From Azolla caroliniana (lineage: Eukaryota > Polypodiophyta), in contig JBHGNT010000018.1 of assembly GCA_043228905.1 (NCBI GenBank), positions 12,090,001 to 12,154,000 of the forward strand: a stretch of 64,000 nucleotides of DNA, given 5' to 3'. Both the position numbers and the translations under genes were made by a program. Below the pieces are notes generated by a model, which saw nothing but the letters and a program-made list of their open reading frames with translations, did not search any database and was not told the DNA's origin. Positions 32,746 through 44,470 of this stretch are shown piece by piece (the stretch's first letter is position 1; every line of letters starts with the position of its first letter).

Positions 32746-33600
32746 ATGGAACAAGTTTTGAATGTTGTTGGAGCGATCTCTCCGACCAATACCTCTCAAC
32801 TCCAATCTGCATCTCACACACAAGCTAAGATCACTATTTAGCAATTGCTCACTACTATCTTGAATCAATTAGCCGAAATGAGGCAAGCCAATATGGCATT
32901 GGAAAAGAAATTCCAAGAATTGACTATTGAGTCGAAGAAAGAAGGTGAACTGTCTTTCGTAATAACGCCATTCAAGGGAGAAAAGAAAGAAAGAATCGAG
33001 GAGGCCATTAGCACTTGGCTTGGTCGTTGGGAGTCTCACTTTGAGCTCCACCCCAAGCCCGATGTTGTAAAAATTGGTTATGTCGGCCGTGAGTTACGTG
33101 GCCAAGCTGCTGCTTGGTGGCATGGCCTAAGGACTACAAAGAACTTACCCACAACTTGGGAAAGTTTCGTTGTTTTTAAGAAACAATTTTTGCAGCCATC
33201 TTCTCAAACTGAACAAGCGCAACACTTGCTCACATTGTCGAGTAAGCCATTTACCTCTCTCGTGGATTATGTGCAACATGCTCGGACCTAGATCCAAAAA
33301 TCGGGACTTACAAGTGAGAAATGGTTTGTTGCTTGCTTTTTGAATGGTATTCCCAATGGGTATTACCATTGGATTGTCCATGACAAGGACCCCACAACTT
33401 TCGAGATAGGACTTCCAAGAAAAACCACAATAAACCTGAGTTCGCCAAAACTTCGAATGTCAAGTTCATTGGGAAACATAACCAATCCAGTGACACTCTT
33501 GACCGCGACTCCAAGAAACCGAACCTCTTCTGTGCATATTGCAAGAAGCGAGGCCACACAAAGGATGCCTATCGTTGTCTTGAGAGGAAGTCAATGAACA
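32746..33600 (+). pseudogene. Gag of B
   Basis: ATG at 32746 (MEQVLNVVGAISP). Capsid core at 32960-33290 includes WLGRWESHFELHPKPD and YVGRELRGQAAAWWHGL. A knuckle-like CAYCKKRGHTKDAYRC lies near 33535, with one extra residue before the last Cys. In-frame stops at about 32839 and 33289 and frame changes near 33400 destroy it. Confidence 0.82.
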
Positions 33601-33639
33601 CCCATCCTCAAGACAAATCTACGAGTCACACAGGTGACT

Positions 33640-34020
33640 CTTTTGATGTTGATGAAGTTCATAGCAACCACTTAAGTTCATGTGAATACACTTTTCCTTC
33701 ACATTTACTTGGACCTAATGATTTACTCCGAGCAATCGGGTATATCAATGGAAAACAAGCACATTTCTTGTTTGATTCCGGTAGTTCTCACAATTTTCTT
33801 AATGATCACTTTGTGCAACAAATGGAACTCCACATAAAGGCAAGTGATCATATCTATCAAGTTCACATGGCAAATGGAAGCATTCAATACATCAGTGGCA
33901 TTGTTTGTTAACTGCCAATTCAAATAGATACCTATTTGGAGAAGCTAGACTTTCATGTTATGAAACTATAATCCGCAAATGTCATTTTAGGATACCCTTA
34001 GTTTTCTAATAAAAACCCTT
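33640..34020 (+). pseudogene. Protease of B
   Basis: FLFDSGSSHNFLNDHFV is the active site of a chromovirus aspartic protease, near 33765. A stop at 33909 and another near 33970 interrupt the domain; the ILGYPWF-equivalent follows near 33990. Confidence 0.8.
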
Positions 34021-34022
34021 CT

Positions 34023-36650
34023 TTGTCCATTGATTGGGTTAATCACTCAATCGCATTTGAACTTAATAATTGTAAACATTTTATTCAATGTTTCAAACTT
34101 CCTTCTCGTTCACTTGTGTCTTCTAAATCTTTAAGTGAGTATTCTAGTTCATTAATTTATTCATGTGTAATTGATCCTGCGCTTCAATTTTATTATTTTA
34201 ATATTGACGCCACACAATTACCACATTATGAACAACGATTACTCAACTCTATTTTAGACGATTTTCAAGATGTGTTTCCTAACGAATTGCTGCTTACTTT
34301 AGCACCAAAACGTAATGTGGACTATCATATTGAACTCATTCCCGGGGCTGCCCCTGTGAGCATTCCACCTTACCGACTTAGTCTATTAGAAGAGGATGAG
34401 ATCACTAAACAACTTAAGGAATACTTGAGTATGGGCCACATTAGGTATAGTAAATCACCTTGGGGTGCACCAGTTCTATTAGTTAAGAAGAAGGAAGGTT
34501 CATGGCAAATGTGTATCAATTATCACCGTTTGAATAAAATGACAATTAAAAATGCATATTCGTTACCTCGTGCCAATGATTTGATTGATCGTTTGCATGG
34601 GGCCTGATATTTTACGAAAATTGACTTACGAACAGGTTATCATCAGATTCTCATTGTCGAGGATGATATTCCTAAAACTGCTTTTCATACGCGCTATGGC
34701 CATTATGAGTTTTTAGTCATGCCTTTCGGATTACCTAATGCTCCAGCCACATTCCAACAAGCGAAGAATGACGGTTTCCGAGATCAACTCGGTGATTTTG
34801 TTGTAGTCTTCTTGGATGATATTTTGATATATAGCCGTACCTTGCAAGATCATGTTCAACATGTTCAATTTGTTTTGAAAAAGTTCCATGACAACTCTTT
34901 CTATGCAAAACATTGAAAATGTGATTTTTTCCAAAAATCTATTGTGTACCTAAGTCATTTAATTACAGAAAATTGCGTTGAAATTGAACCTTCTTTCATT
35001 CAAAGTAATATTTGTGAATTGCAATCATTCTTAGGGTTTGTTGGAGTTTTACGAAAATCAATTCGTAACTATTCCAAATTGACTACACCATTAACTGACC
35101 TTTTAAAAGGTCATCCATGTAAGTCTGTCAAACTGATTGCATGGAATGAACAACTTGACAAATCATTTGAGACACTCAAAGAGCATGTGTGTCAGGCTCC
35201 CACTCTTCTATTACCGGACCCTTCTAAGCCTTTCTAAATCGAAACCGATGCTAGTAGTTATGCTATTGGTGTCGTTCTTTATCAAGGCGGTCACCCTATT
35301 GCTTTTGAAAGTAAGAAGCTTGATGCTACTCAATCTCGGTATTCGGTTCAAGAGAAAGAGTTGTTTGCGGTAATACAAGCACTTAAAACATAGAGGCACT
35401 ATCTCTATGGAAATAAATTTGTGGTTACAACAGACCATCAATCATTGAAGTATTTTTATGACCAACCAAAACTTGTTGGTCGTAAAGGCCGTTGGGATAA
35501 CCTTATGCAAGATTTTGATTTTTCCATACGGTATCGCAAGGGTTCTATGAACACCGTTGCAAATGCTCTTAGTCACATTAAAGAAGTTAACATGCTTAGC
35601 TTCACGGAAATAAAATCTAAACTTTTAGATCACCTTCGAGGGAAATACCTTGATGACAGTTATTTCTCAAAATATTGGACGAAAGCCGAATCTGGTTTAG
35701 ATATTGTTACTAGCACCCTACCCTCAAAGGCGACCTTTCACATTACAAACGGTTTGCTCTATCGTAGTGGAAAGGTCTGTGTTCCAGATTTACCAAACGT
35801 AAACCAGAAAATTCTTCATGAATGTCATGATACACCATATGTGGGTCATCCTCGAATACAATGCACACTCATTCTCATCTCAAGTACTTTTTTTCTGGCC
35901 TAAGATGCGCTCTTATGTGCATAAATACGTAACTCAATGCTTACAATCTCAAATTAATAAGTCGGAACAACTTAAAGCTGATGGTCTTTTACATCCCTTA
36001 GATATTCCCAACAACAAATGGGAAAGTATCTGGATAGATTTTATTGTTAGTTTACCTCGTACACAGAGGGGTCATGATGCCATTTGGGTTGTCATTGACA
36101 AACTAACAAAATTGGCTAGATTTATTCCTACCAAAACCATGGTAACCACTCAACAATTGGCTTATCAATTTGTTGATGAGTTATTTCTTTTTTATGGATT
36201 ACCGATGGATATTGTTAGTGATCGAGATTCCATATTTACAAGTGACTTTTGGACTCAAGTCTTTAAGAAACTAGAAACTACGTTGAGCATGAGTTCCGTA
36301 CATCATCCTCAGTCTGATGGACAAACTGAATGAGTTAATCAAATTAATGAGGACATGCTTGGAGCTTATGTAGCAAAAACCCCTTCTAATTAGGAGCAAT
36401 ACCTTCCTATCTTAGAATTTGCCTATAATAGCTCCAAACATACATCCACAGGATATAGTCCTTTTATGTTGATGTATGATTTTCCTTACAAACCTCATGT
36501 TCTTGAACGAATTCTTGATTCTCCTACTAAATGTTTACATTCTAAAGAGATTCGGCTATTCAAGATCAAACGGATGGATAAACCTATTGATGATGCCACA
36601 TGGGAACGCGAGCATACTCTTAAGGCACAATTTCCTAACTTCATATTGCA
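34023..36650 (+). pseudogene. RT, RNase H, integrase and chromodomain remnant of B
   Basis: RT (34290-34960) has [29 protein letters not shown] and catalytic [10 protein letters not shown] near 34805. RNase H (about 35210-35600) starts as IETDASSYAIG and includes TTDHQSLKYF. Integrase (35800-36450) shows WIDFIVSLP, VSDRDSIF and HHPQSDGQTE, so the three catalytic residues are preserved. The end (36560-36640) keeps IDDATWE of a chromodomain. Stops at 34605, 34914, 35235, 35391, 36331 and elsewhere make it dead. Confidence 0.88.
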
Positions 36651-36679
36651 AGAATGCAATCTTTTAAAGAACGGGAGTA

Positions 36680-37147
36680 TGTTATGTACACATAACGTTG
36701 GTGAGGGTAGGTCACTAATATTTACATTAGTGAAGGGCATGTTCACTAATGTTAAAAAGGGGCTAATGTGATTGGATAGAAGGAGTGTTATCTCCATTCA
36801 TGATTTGGGCAGCCAATGAATGGAGACCCTTTTAGAAAGGCACATCTATTCAAGGGGCCTAGGAAAAGGTATAAATATAAGGCTTAGCTACCCTCTTAAG
36901 GACCTTACGTCAGAAGGTTGCTGTCTTAGACACCGGTGGTGCGGGCTAGGCTTTCTTCTCGACAATCATGTTTATCTCTTCCAAGGTATTAGTCATCCTA
37001 ATATCCGGCGATATAGGATGTCGGTGGTAGGTTTGCTATGTCTAGATCATAGCTCGGGGGTGGTCAGGTGGAACGGATTCTTCTATCCATTCAATTTTCC
37101 TTCTTTTACTTTAATTTGGTCTATATATTAGTAATAGACTCTTAACA
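36680..37147 (+). repeat. 3' LTR of B
   Basis: 468 bp from TGTTATG to TTAACA, preceded by the purine tract AAAGAACGGGAG (36667-36678 region) and followed by target duplication ACATC. Confidence 0.92.
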
Positions 37148-37546
37148 ACATCCATGTCGGCTTCTCATCAGGAGGGTGGACACTCCACATGGGAAACCTC
37201 CTACTTGCTCAAGGACCGAAAGTACACTCGTTGTACCCGTTGTACGTCACACTCAGACATGGTGACTTATTCTTGGTCGACATTCTCGTGTCATCACTAT
37301 GACACGGACACCTCAGCAAGGCCGGCATCACGCATTTATCCAGAGTTGGATACATCCCTAAACTCTCGTTCTCTGATCATCAGTTCTACGAGCATTGCCA
37401 GTACGGCAAACAGATAGCCGCATCACATCTAACATCAACACCAAGAGAATTGAATCCACTCGATTTGTTCCACTTGGAGTTTGTGGCCCTATGCCACATC
37501 AGTCTCTCAGTGGTGCTCTCTACTTCGTCAGCTTTATTGACAACTC
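37148..37546 (+). pseudogene. Cop2 integrase N-terminal part
   Basis: The plus frame includes FVPLGVCGPMPHQSLSGALYFVSFIDN, the start of a copia integrase core. The position normally holding the first catalytic Asp reads Gly. The domain is cut by element C within SFIDN(S), with duplication AACTC at 37542-37546, and resumes at 47588. Confidence 0.8.
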
Positions 37547-38005
37547 TATTATCGCTAAGGCCAGACAATGGCCTAACACAGGGTGTCCCCTTGAGACACT
37601 TCACCAAAGGGGTGTTGCGGTGAGATAGGGTTAGACCGACTATTAACGAAACCTTAATGGTTTACTAGCGGCAATATCATTAGTCACAATACACGCGTAG
37701 GATAAATGACACTTAGCACAGAACGGTAATTAACAATGATTAAGATACAGAACAACGACGCTCTATTAATTATCTAATTATTACAATCTAGCCAGGCCTT
37801 TTTATAGGTCTCTGGCCTTAGGTACAAACCGGTGCCAACCGACAACCGGCTACAAACCGGTCCAGATCCGGATCGACATACTGATTCCATGTCCTTCCGT
37901 TCGCTTCTCAAATCATAATAATTCTATATAAATATATAATTAGCTCCCCGTTCTTAATTATCCCCTCGTTTCCCATTCTGGACTTCCCTTGCCGGCCGGC
38001 TAACA
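37547..38005 (-). repeat. 3' LTR of C
   Basis: The plus strand starts TATTATCGC (the 5' copy has TGTTATCAC) and ends CCGGCTAACA. It is highly similar to 47126-47587. Confidence 0.92.
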
Positions 38006-38126
38006 CATGGCACACCCGTGGGACAGTACCTTGGTTGTCGAATCCCACTATCCGGCCTTCATTCATCCTCCAAAATGTCCAGAATACTTTGATCTAAGGG
38101 TTCAAATGGTTCCTTGGCAAGCTGTT

Positions 38127-39888
38127 CTATCGTCTGTTGTTGTTGTTCCCCCTCCTGTTGTTCCTACAGCTGGGCAGCTCCTCTTGCCGCTGCTCCGGCT
38201 CTGGCTGTGGTTGCTGCTGGTTGACATCCGTCGCCTGCAACTCCGTCCGTCTGACCGATTCTTCCTCCTTTTCCGGCTCACCCGGCCTTGGCGTCTCCAT
38301 CGGTCTCACCAACTCTGTCTCCATTTCCGGCTCAATTGATCTTACCGGCTCTTCCTCCTTTTCTAGCTCAACTGGCCTTGGCGTCTCGTGGTTCTGTTGT
38401 CCGGCGTGCCCTGGTGCTTGCCGATGACCTTCCTCTAGTGGCTCCTCTTGAGTACTATCTGGTTGGCTTACCCCGGCTGTAACCGACGTTTGTCCTCATC
38501 ACTTATGCTAATCGCCGCAGTTTTCTTGGCCACTTCTTGCTGTCGCGGTTCCTGCTCGTACTTCTTGAAGCGGAGTTGGTTGTCCAACTGGTCATCATCC
38601 AGATGTGTCACCAACTGGCGTATCGCCACTCTCTACTCATCAACCAAGGATAGGAAATCATCTGATAGTTCATCCTTTATTGTTTCAATGCTTTCTCTAT
38701 CCAGGATGTAAACTTCGTCGCCTTCCTTCCGCCTGTCTTCCGCATCTGCCCGCAGCAACTGTAGCTTGGTTGCCTGCTTAGCCCATTTCGACCACCACTG
38801 TACTGAGCTTTCTTCCACCAATTGCTTCGTTTGATTCTTCCATGCCAGTACAATGTCCCGGATCCGCCCCAGTCCCATCTTCGACTTGTTTTCCGCGGCG
38901 TGTTTTTCGTCCTTCAATTGTTTGATCAGGCTTGCGATTGCCACTTCTTGGCTTCTATAGTGCATGAGTTGGGTTTGATATGTCGTCTGAACTCTGTTCA
39001 GAGCCATTATAGCGCGCTCCGTTTCCGCATGGTGCTGCACTTGCAGGTCCAGTCGCTCTTTCATTGTTGCCGCCAATTGTTTCGCTTGTTCGGCTCCCTT
39101 TGACTGCTCTTCCATCAGTGCCATTGTCAACCGGTTAACTTCCTCCCGGATTTCTCTGCACTTTTCCTGGTGCCGGTCACTTTCGGTAGTCAATTTCTTA
39201 TGATCGGCATCCAAATGCTTATAATCCCAGTGTAGTCTGTCGAAGTCATCGGTTTTCTGTTTGAGCTTTTGATTTATAAGCCGGCGAGCGCGGTCCTCAC
39301 GGTCTTTTTGTTGTCAGAGCTCTTCTTTGAGGCGCTCAATCTCCACTTCCACCGTCCTCCGGAGTTTCTCTTTTTCTTGCAGAAGTTTGTCTTTCTCTTC
39401 TTTCAGTTGGTCATACGCTTGATGACCTCTTCTTAGGCTTTCCTCTATTCGGCAGAGAATGTCCTCCACCGCTTTTTTCAATTCTCGTTCCCTGGCTCGT
39501 AAGGCTTCTTGTGTTGCTAGGTCTTCCCTTAGTGTGGCAAGCTCCTGTGCTGACGAGTCATGAGTATCTGGGCCCGCCACCGTCACCGGGGTTTGGTCGT
39601 TCTGTCGAGTTATTGGGGCCACTGATTTTGATTGTTGTGGTCCTTCTATGACCACTTGGCCATGTTTGTTCTAGCCTTCTCTATGTCTTCTTCCATGCTC
39701 CGGATTCTTGACCGGGCCATCTCTAATTCCTCGGTTGTGGCTAGCAACCGGGCTTCCTGCGCTTTCTCTTCCACTTCTAACTGGCCGACAACACCAGTCA
39801 CTTGTTCTGTCACCCAACAGAGCCATCGATTGCCAGTGCCTTGTGGTCGTGCCGGTTCTGGTGGTGGGATGGCGTTTCCACTGGTCAC
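38127..39888 (-). pseudogene. Coiled-coil C-terminal part of the extra protein of C
   Basis: Minus-strand stretches 39646-39888, 39314-39655 and 38633-39214 are Glu/Lys/Arg/Gln-rich with heptad spacing (EELEMARSRIRSMEEDIEKA; LKEEKDKLLQEKEKLRRTVE), a long coiled coil over roughly 300 residues. The final part (38127-38324) is Pro/Glu/Gln-rich. Stops separate the stretches. No signal peptide or membrane segment is seen, so it does not look like an envelope protein. It probably forms one protein with 39940-41168. Confidence 0.65.
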
Positions 39889-39939
39889 AAGCCTACTATT
39901 GACGGTTACATCAACCAGCCGCTCCCGTTCTGGCTATTG

Positions 39940-41168
39940 CTATTGTGGCGGTGATGCCAGCAATTCAATGACCAGTTCTTGATTCACCGGTACTGTTGTG
40001 TCCTGGACCGCTAGTTCTACGATGTCCTGTTGCAGCCCTTGCTCCGTCCCCGAGTCTTGTTGAGCCCATTCTGCCGCCTTCCTCGGTTGCGGCTCCTCAG
40101 GGGAGGGTTCCCGTCTATTGTCCTCCGTTAGCCTTGATGTTCCCCCTTCGTGGCCCTTTTCTCTTGTTTGGCGACGCCGTAGCATCGTCTCGGTCGGCTC
40201 GTCTTCCTGTTGTTCTTCTTCCAGGGTCTTGTTGTTGATTACCACCACCAAGGGGTCCTACCCCTGCGTTTTCTCCAGTTGCTGCTCTACTTATTGTTCC
40301 GTCAAGCGCAACTTGATTTTCAACGGTCCCCCCGAGGTGTCCATCGATGCCTCCTTCTCAGCCAGCCGCTTCCGATTAGGCCGTTCCTTCACTTGGGTAG
40401 CCAAGAGTTGCTACCGTTTTGAAGTTGTTTTGGGGGTCGATTCGGTCGGTCTTCCCCTCTTTCTTTGTTTTGTGGGCTCCACCAGTGGTGCTAACAAAGT
40501 GAGCCATTGCGCCACTGTTGTCCACATCTTTTTGCCATCTTTTATCGAGCTGATGGCAGCGCTCAGGCCGTCGGCAATCATTACCGGCCAATCCACTTGT
40601 ACTCCCTCGTAGGTGACTATGATTAGACCGGCTCTATTCTTGGGCATCGCCGGTGGTCGGGGGTACACATGGCCATACTCGTGGAGTACCCGAGCAATTT
40701 CCCGAAACAAGAGATCTTCACCGTCTTGCGTTCGGTACGCCTTGCTGCCCAAAGTTATTCCCCAAAATACCTCGTCCGCTGCTCCGGCGAAGGGTTGTCA
40801 ATCGAGTAGATTCCTCCTTCCGGTAGGCCGGTCATGGCTCAGATGGCCTCCTTGGTGATGACCTCCGTGTCAATGTTTTTAACAACATTTTCTACGTCTC
40901 CATGTGGCGGTGCTTCGACTATCCGCAAGAATCCCTCCAGACCGTGGTGCTTCAGCCATTTCTTAGCCGCTTTTGAGAGTACCATGCATTCCATGTCGTC
41001 TTTGGAGTCAGTAGGTTGTGGTAAGATGCGTGCGCTTGCGTGCTCTCGTTTGATCACTCGTAATCGCCTGTGGACGGTGAGATCTCTGCGTTCGCGAAAT
41101 GAAAGGGACTCTGTGCAGCGTGGGTTTTCTTTCTCCATGCGTGGCGCCTTTTCTTGATTCCCGCGCAT
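39940..41168 (-). pseudogene. Globular N-terminal part of the extra protein of C
   Basis: Starts at 41168 (MRGNQEKAPRMEKENP). A folded-looking domain has KAAKKWLKHHGLEGFLRIVE, VITKEAI.AMTGLPEGGIYSID and, after a frame change, EIARVLHEYGHVYPRPPA and MWTTVAQWLTLLAPL. The GLEGFLR/TGLP-GG pattern loosely resembles plant-transposon-associated mobile-domain proteins, but I cannot assign a family. A basic KRKRGRPTEST tail could bind DNA or act as a nuclear signal. It is located downstream of integrase on the same strand as gag-pol. Confidence 0.6.
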
Positions 41169-41506
41169 GCACTTCTTGTACTAATATAGCAGTCGGTTGA
41201 CACGTGGTGTGCCTATCTTTAAAAGATTTAATTAGTCACCCACCACACCTTTTCAAAGTGCCCGTTCGCTCTTCCCCTCTCTATGATGACTTTTCTTTTT
41301 CTTTTCTTTTTTTCTTTTTTTTCTTTTTTTTAAGAATTGAGTTTGAGTTATCCGGAAGCACCGGGTCCATATCCCGGTTTTTCCCCATATTTACTTTTGC
41401 CGATAACCTGTTTGTTGTTATCCCGTAACACCGGCTTTGCCTGCCTGTCGGGTAATTTTTCCCTGCTTCCTATTGTTGTATCAGCCTCCGTCGGTTTGAA
41501 CGGGTT

Positions 41507-42757
41507 CTATGGCATCGGTCCACAATATGATTTAAGTTGAAACCCATTGACCCATTTGCCCATTATCTCACCGGCAAGTGTTCCGAGCTGGTATGAACCG
41601 TTGAATTCCCGTGTTATCCAATATGGTCCGGTCCACCGAAACCGTAGCTTTCCCGGCATCTGACCCATTCGGGTCTGGAACACGAGTACCGGCTTGCTGA
41701 TCCCGAACATCGTCTCATTGCCCTTCTGGTGCCGATCGACAAACGCCTTCCTTCATCGCTGCTCCAGCTCCAACTGCATGAGACTTGCTATCTGATGTTC
41801 CTCGAGTTCACATAATGCGGCTAACCGGATCTTTTCCGATTCCTTTTCACTTAGTCGTTCTCTAACCTGTATCCGCAAACTCGGAACCTGAAATTCAATC
41901 GGCATTACTGCTTCAAGTCCAAATGCTAACCGGAATGGTGTTGAACGGATACTCGTTTTGTATGCCGTCCGGTATGCCCATAGCACACTATGCAGCTTGG
42001 TGTCCCAATCAGTCCGGTTTTCATTAACGATCTTTTGCAGGATGTTTTGGAGCATTTTGTTCGTGGATTCGGCCAGGCCATTGGCCTGTGGATAGTAAGG
42101 GGTACTACGCTTGTGTACTAGTGCATAAAATGTTGTTAAGCTCTCCACTACCTGACCGAGAAAATGTCTGCCTTGGTCGTTAATTAACTCGATCGGGCAT
42201 CCATACCGGCACCAGATGTACTCATATAAGAACTTTGCCATTGAAACTGCAGTGTTGTCCCGGAACGCCTTGGCTTCTAACCACTTGGTGCAATAATCGG
42301 TGGCGACTATGACATATCTGTTGCCGGTTCTCATTGTCAGAGGTTTAAACGGCCCAACAAAATCCAGCCCCCATTTCTGAAATGGTTCTAAGGGTAGCAC
42401 CGGCTGGTGAGGCATCCTTGCATGTTCTGTTGGTTGGCCCATCCGTTGACATAAATCACAGACTTTCGAATACCAAACCAAGTCCTTCAGTGTCGTCGGC
42501 CACCATAGGCCACTGTGCCATATCTTTCTTGCCGTAGCGTCCCCAACATAGTGCCCTCTAGCAACGCCGCAGTGCGCTTCTTGTAATATTGTGTCCTTTT
42601 CATCGCTTCTCACTACTTGCCACCATATGCCATCTGCGCCTTTGTGGTACAGGGTGTCCTGTAGTAGACAAAAATGTCGGCTTTGTACCGCTAACCGCTT
42701 CCGCTCATCCCGGTTCATCTCCTCCAATGGAAGTCCCGTGCTTAGGAATTGATGCAT
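41507..42757 (-). pseudogene. Integrase of C
   Basis: The 334-codon stretch 41753-42757 holds a zinc site (HCGVARGH, CDLC) and a catalytic core with LDFVGPF, INDQGRHF and NGLAESTNK, so all three acidic residues are present. The C-terminal domain continues at 41507-41710 (KLRFRWTGPYWITREFNGSYQL) after a stop. No chromodomain is seen. It inserts element cDNA into the host chromosome. Confidence 0.88.
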
Positions 42758-42769
42758 GGTGGTTAGCCA

Positions 42770-43350
42770 TTAGTCTTTGTCAACTACTATACTATCGGCT
42801 GCCGTTTCGACTGTTACTTTAAACAACTCAGCATCCGAAAATTCATCCGGGACTCCGTCGCCGGTCTCACCGGAGTCTAACTGGCTCAGATAATCGGCAA
42901 CCGCGTGCTGTATTCCCGGCCGGTGATATATTTCGAACTCGAATTCTTGTAGCAACAATGTCCATCGGGCCAGCTTGCCGGTGAGTGATGCCTTTGAGAC
43001 CAAATATAACAAGGCTGAGTGGTCGACATGGAAACAAAATTTCCTTCCCAATAAATAGTGCCTGAACTTGGTAACACTGTAAATCATCCCTAAGGCTTCT
43101 CTTTCCGTTGTTGAATAATTCCGTTCTGCTTGGGATAGGTTCTAGTTCCGTTAGTTGCATTAGTGCACTGCCGATCGCTATGTCGGACGCATCCACAAAC
43201 ACGTGGAATTCTTTTGACCAATCCGATGGTTGCACTACCAGTGCTTGTGATAGCAGTACTTTCAGTGCCCAGTAAGCCTCATCTTCTATATTTGTCCATT
43301 GGAACGATGTTCGGTGAACCATGGCATGCAACGGTGTAGCCAGATCGGCC
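42770..43350 (-). pseudogene. RNase H of C, frameshifted
   Basis: The part 42770-43087 reads FRHYLLGRKFCFHVDHSALLYL and LLQEFEFEIYHRPGIQHAVADYLSQL. The upstream part (43200-43350) reads FHVFVDASDIAIGSALMQL in another frame. The catalytic Asp segments are visible but split by a frame change near 43100. Confidence 0.8.
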
Positions 43351-43352
43351 AA

Positions 43353-44130
43353 TTACTGGAGCATTCGGCTATGCCACCGGATTTGTCCTAGAAACCGACT
43401 CAAAGCTTTGGCCGTGGAAGGTGTCGGGGCTTCTAAGATTGCTTTCACCTTATCGGGGCTACTGCGATCCTGTCCTTGCTGACAAGATGGCCCAACAATG
43501 CGCCGCTTGTTACTCCAAACACACACTTTGTTGGATTCAGGCTTAGCCGATAGCTCCTGCATTTCTCAAGACATAGTCGGAGGTGTTGGAGATGTTCTCC
43601 GTCTTGGCTATACACGGCGAAGTCGTTCAGGAATACCTACATGAATGCCGGAATGAACTCGCCAAATATCTCCATGATTATTCGTTGGAAGGTCACAGGC
43701 GCGGTCTTGAGCCCGAACATCATTACTACTGTGACAAAGACTCCCGATTCGGTGACGAATGCCGTCTTGTCTTGGTCATCGGGGTGCATCCTTATTTGAT
43801 TGTAGCCGCTGAAACCGTCTAGGAAACTATACACTTCATGACCAGCTACCGCATCCAGCACTCCATCCGTAACGGTAGTGGAAAGGTGTCGGTCACCGTC
43901 ACCGCATTGAGTTTTCGGTAATCAACGCACACCTGGATCTTACCGTTCTTTTTCGGCACAACGACTATGGGGCTTAACCATGTAGCTTTTTTCACTGGTC
44001 TGATAAAACCGACCCGTAGCAACTTATCAATTTCCTCTTTGACCTTTGCTCCATAGTTAGGGTTCATCCGGTAACGTCGTTGTGCTGCCGGTTTGGCATC
44101 CTTACTGAGGTGTATTTGGTGTTGGTACAA
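43353..44130 (-). pseudogene. Reverse transcriptase of C, catalytic Asp changed
   Basis: 44130-43846 has KLLRVGFIRPV, VVVPKKNGKIQVCVDYRKLN; 43861-43637 has FLDGFSGYNQIRMHPDD and MMFGLKTAPVTFQ. The active box then reads FLNDFAVYS, Asn for the first Asp of the usual pair. Stops follow (near 43637 and beyond) and a frame change separates the first two parts. This copy cannot polymerise. Confidence 0.85.
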
Positions 44131-44470
44131 CTAAGGATCCAGCCCCCGCATGTCTTCATAGGACTCCTTTAATAAAGTGATCGTCGTCATCCTGTTGTCT
44201 GGTGACATTTCCTTAGCAATATGAACTAGTCTGGCATCATCCCCGGTCCCTAAGTTCACTTCCTCTAACTTGGATTCTTTCACGTGTTGGGATACCGCCA
44301 TTTCCCTCTCCAGAGCCTCCTGTGCTTGCCGTAATTCTCTAATAGCTTCCCTATCTGGTTCCTCGATGGCGTCGTCCGATTGCATTCTATATGGGGACAC
44401 TGCTTCCGCCATATCGATTTCAAATAGGGGTACAATTTTTTATTTTTCTTCTAAGTATTGGTCGACCTCT

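Larger units (their letters stand above)
24989..37147 (+). mobile_element. B: Ty3/gypsy chromovirus carrying nested element A
   Basis: LTRs at 24989-25462 and 36680-37147 are flanked by ACATC at 24984-24988 and 37148-37152. The primer site matches initiator-Met tRNA. After a leader of about 1.1 kb, element A (26628-32301) is inserted; the rest of the leader, gag, protease, RT, RNase H, integrase and a chromodomain remnant follow (32307-36650). RT is of the common plant chromovirus style ([21 protein letters not shown]). Many stops make it inactive. Element D (49089-53186) is a close relative with a shared leader segment. Confidence 0.93.

Noticed and set aside
38127-41168. Envelope-like gene of element C
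   Set aside because: No signal peptide, transmembrane segment or cleavage site is visible; the protein is coiled coil and basic.
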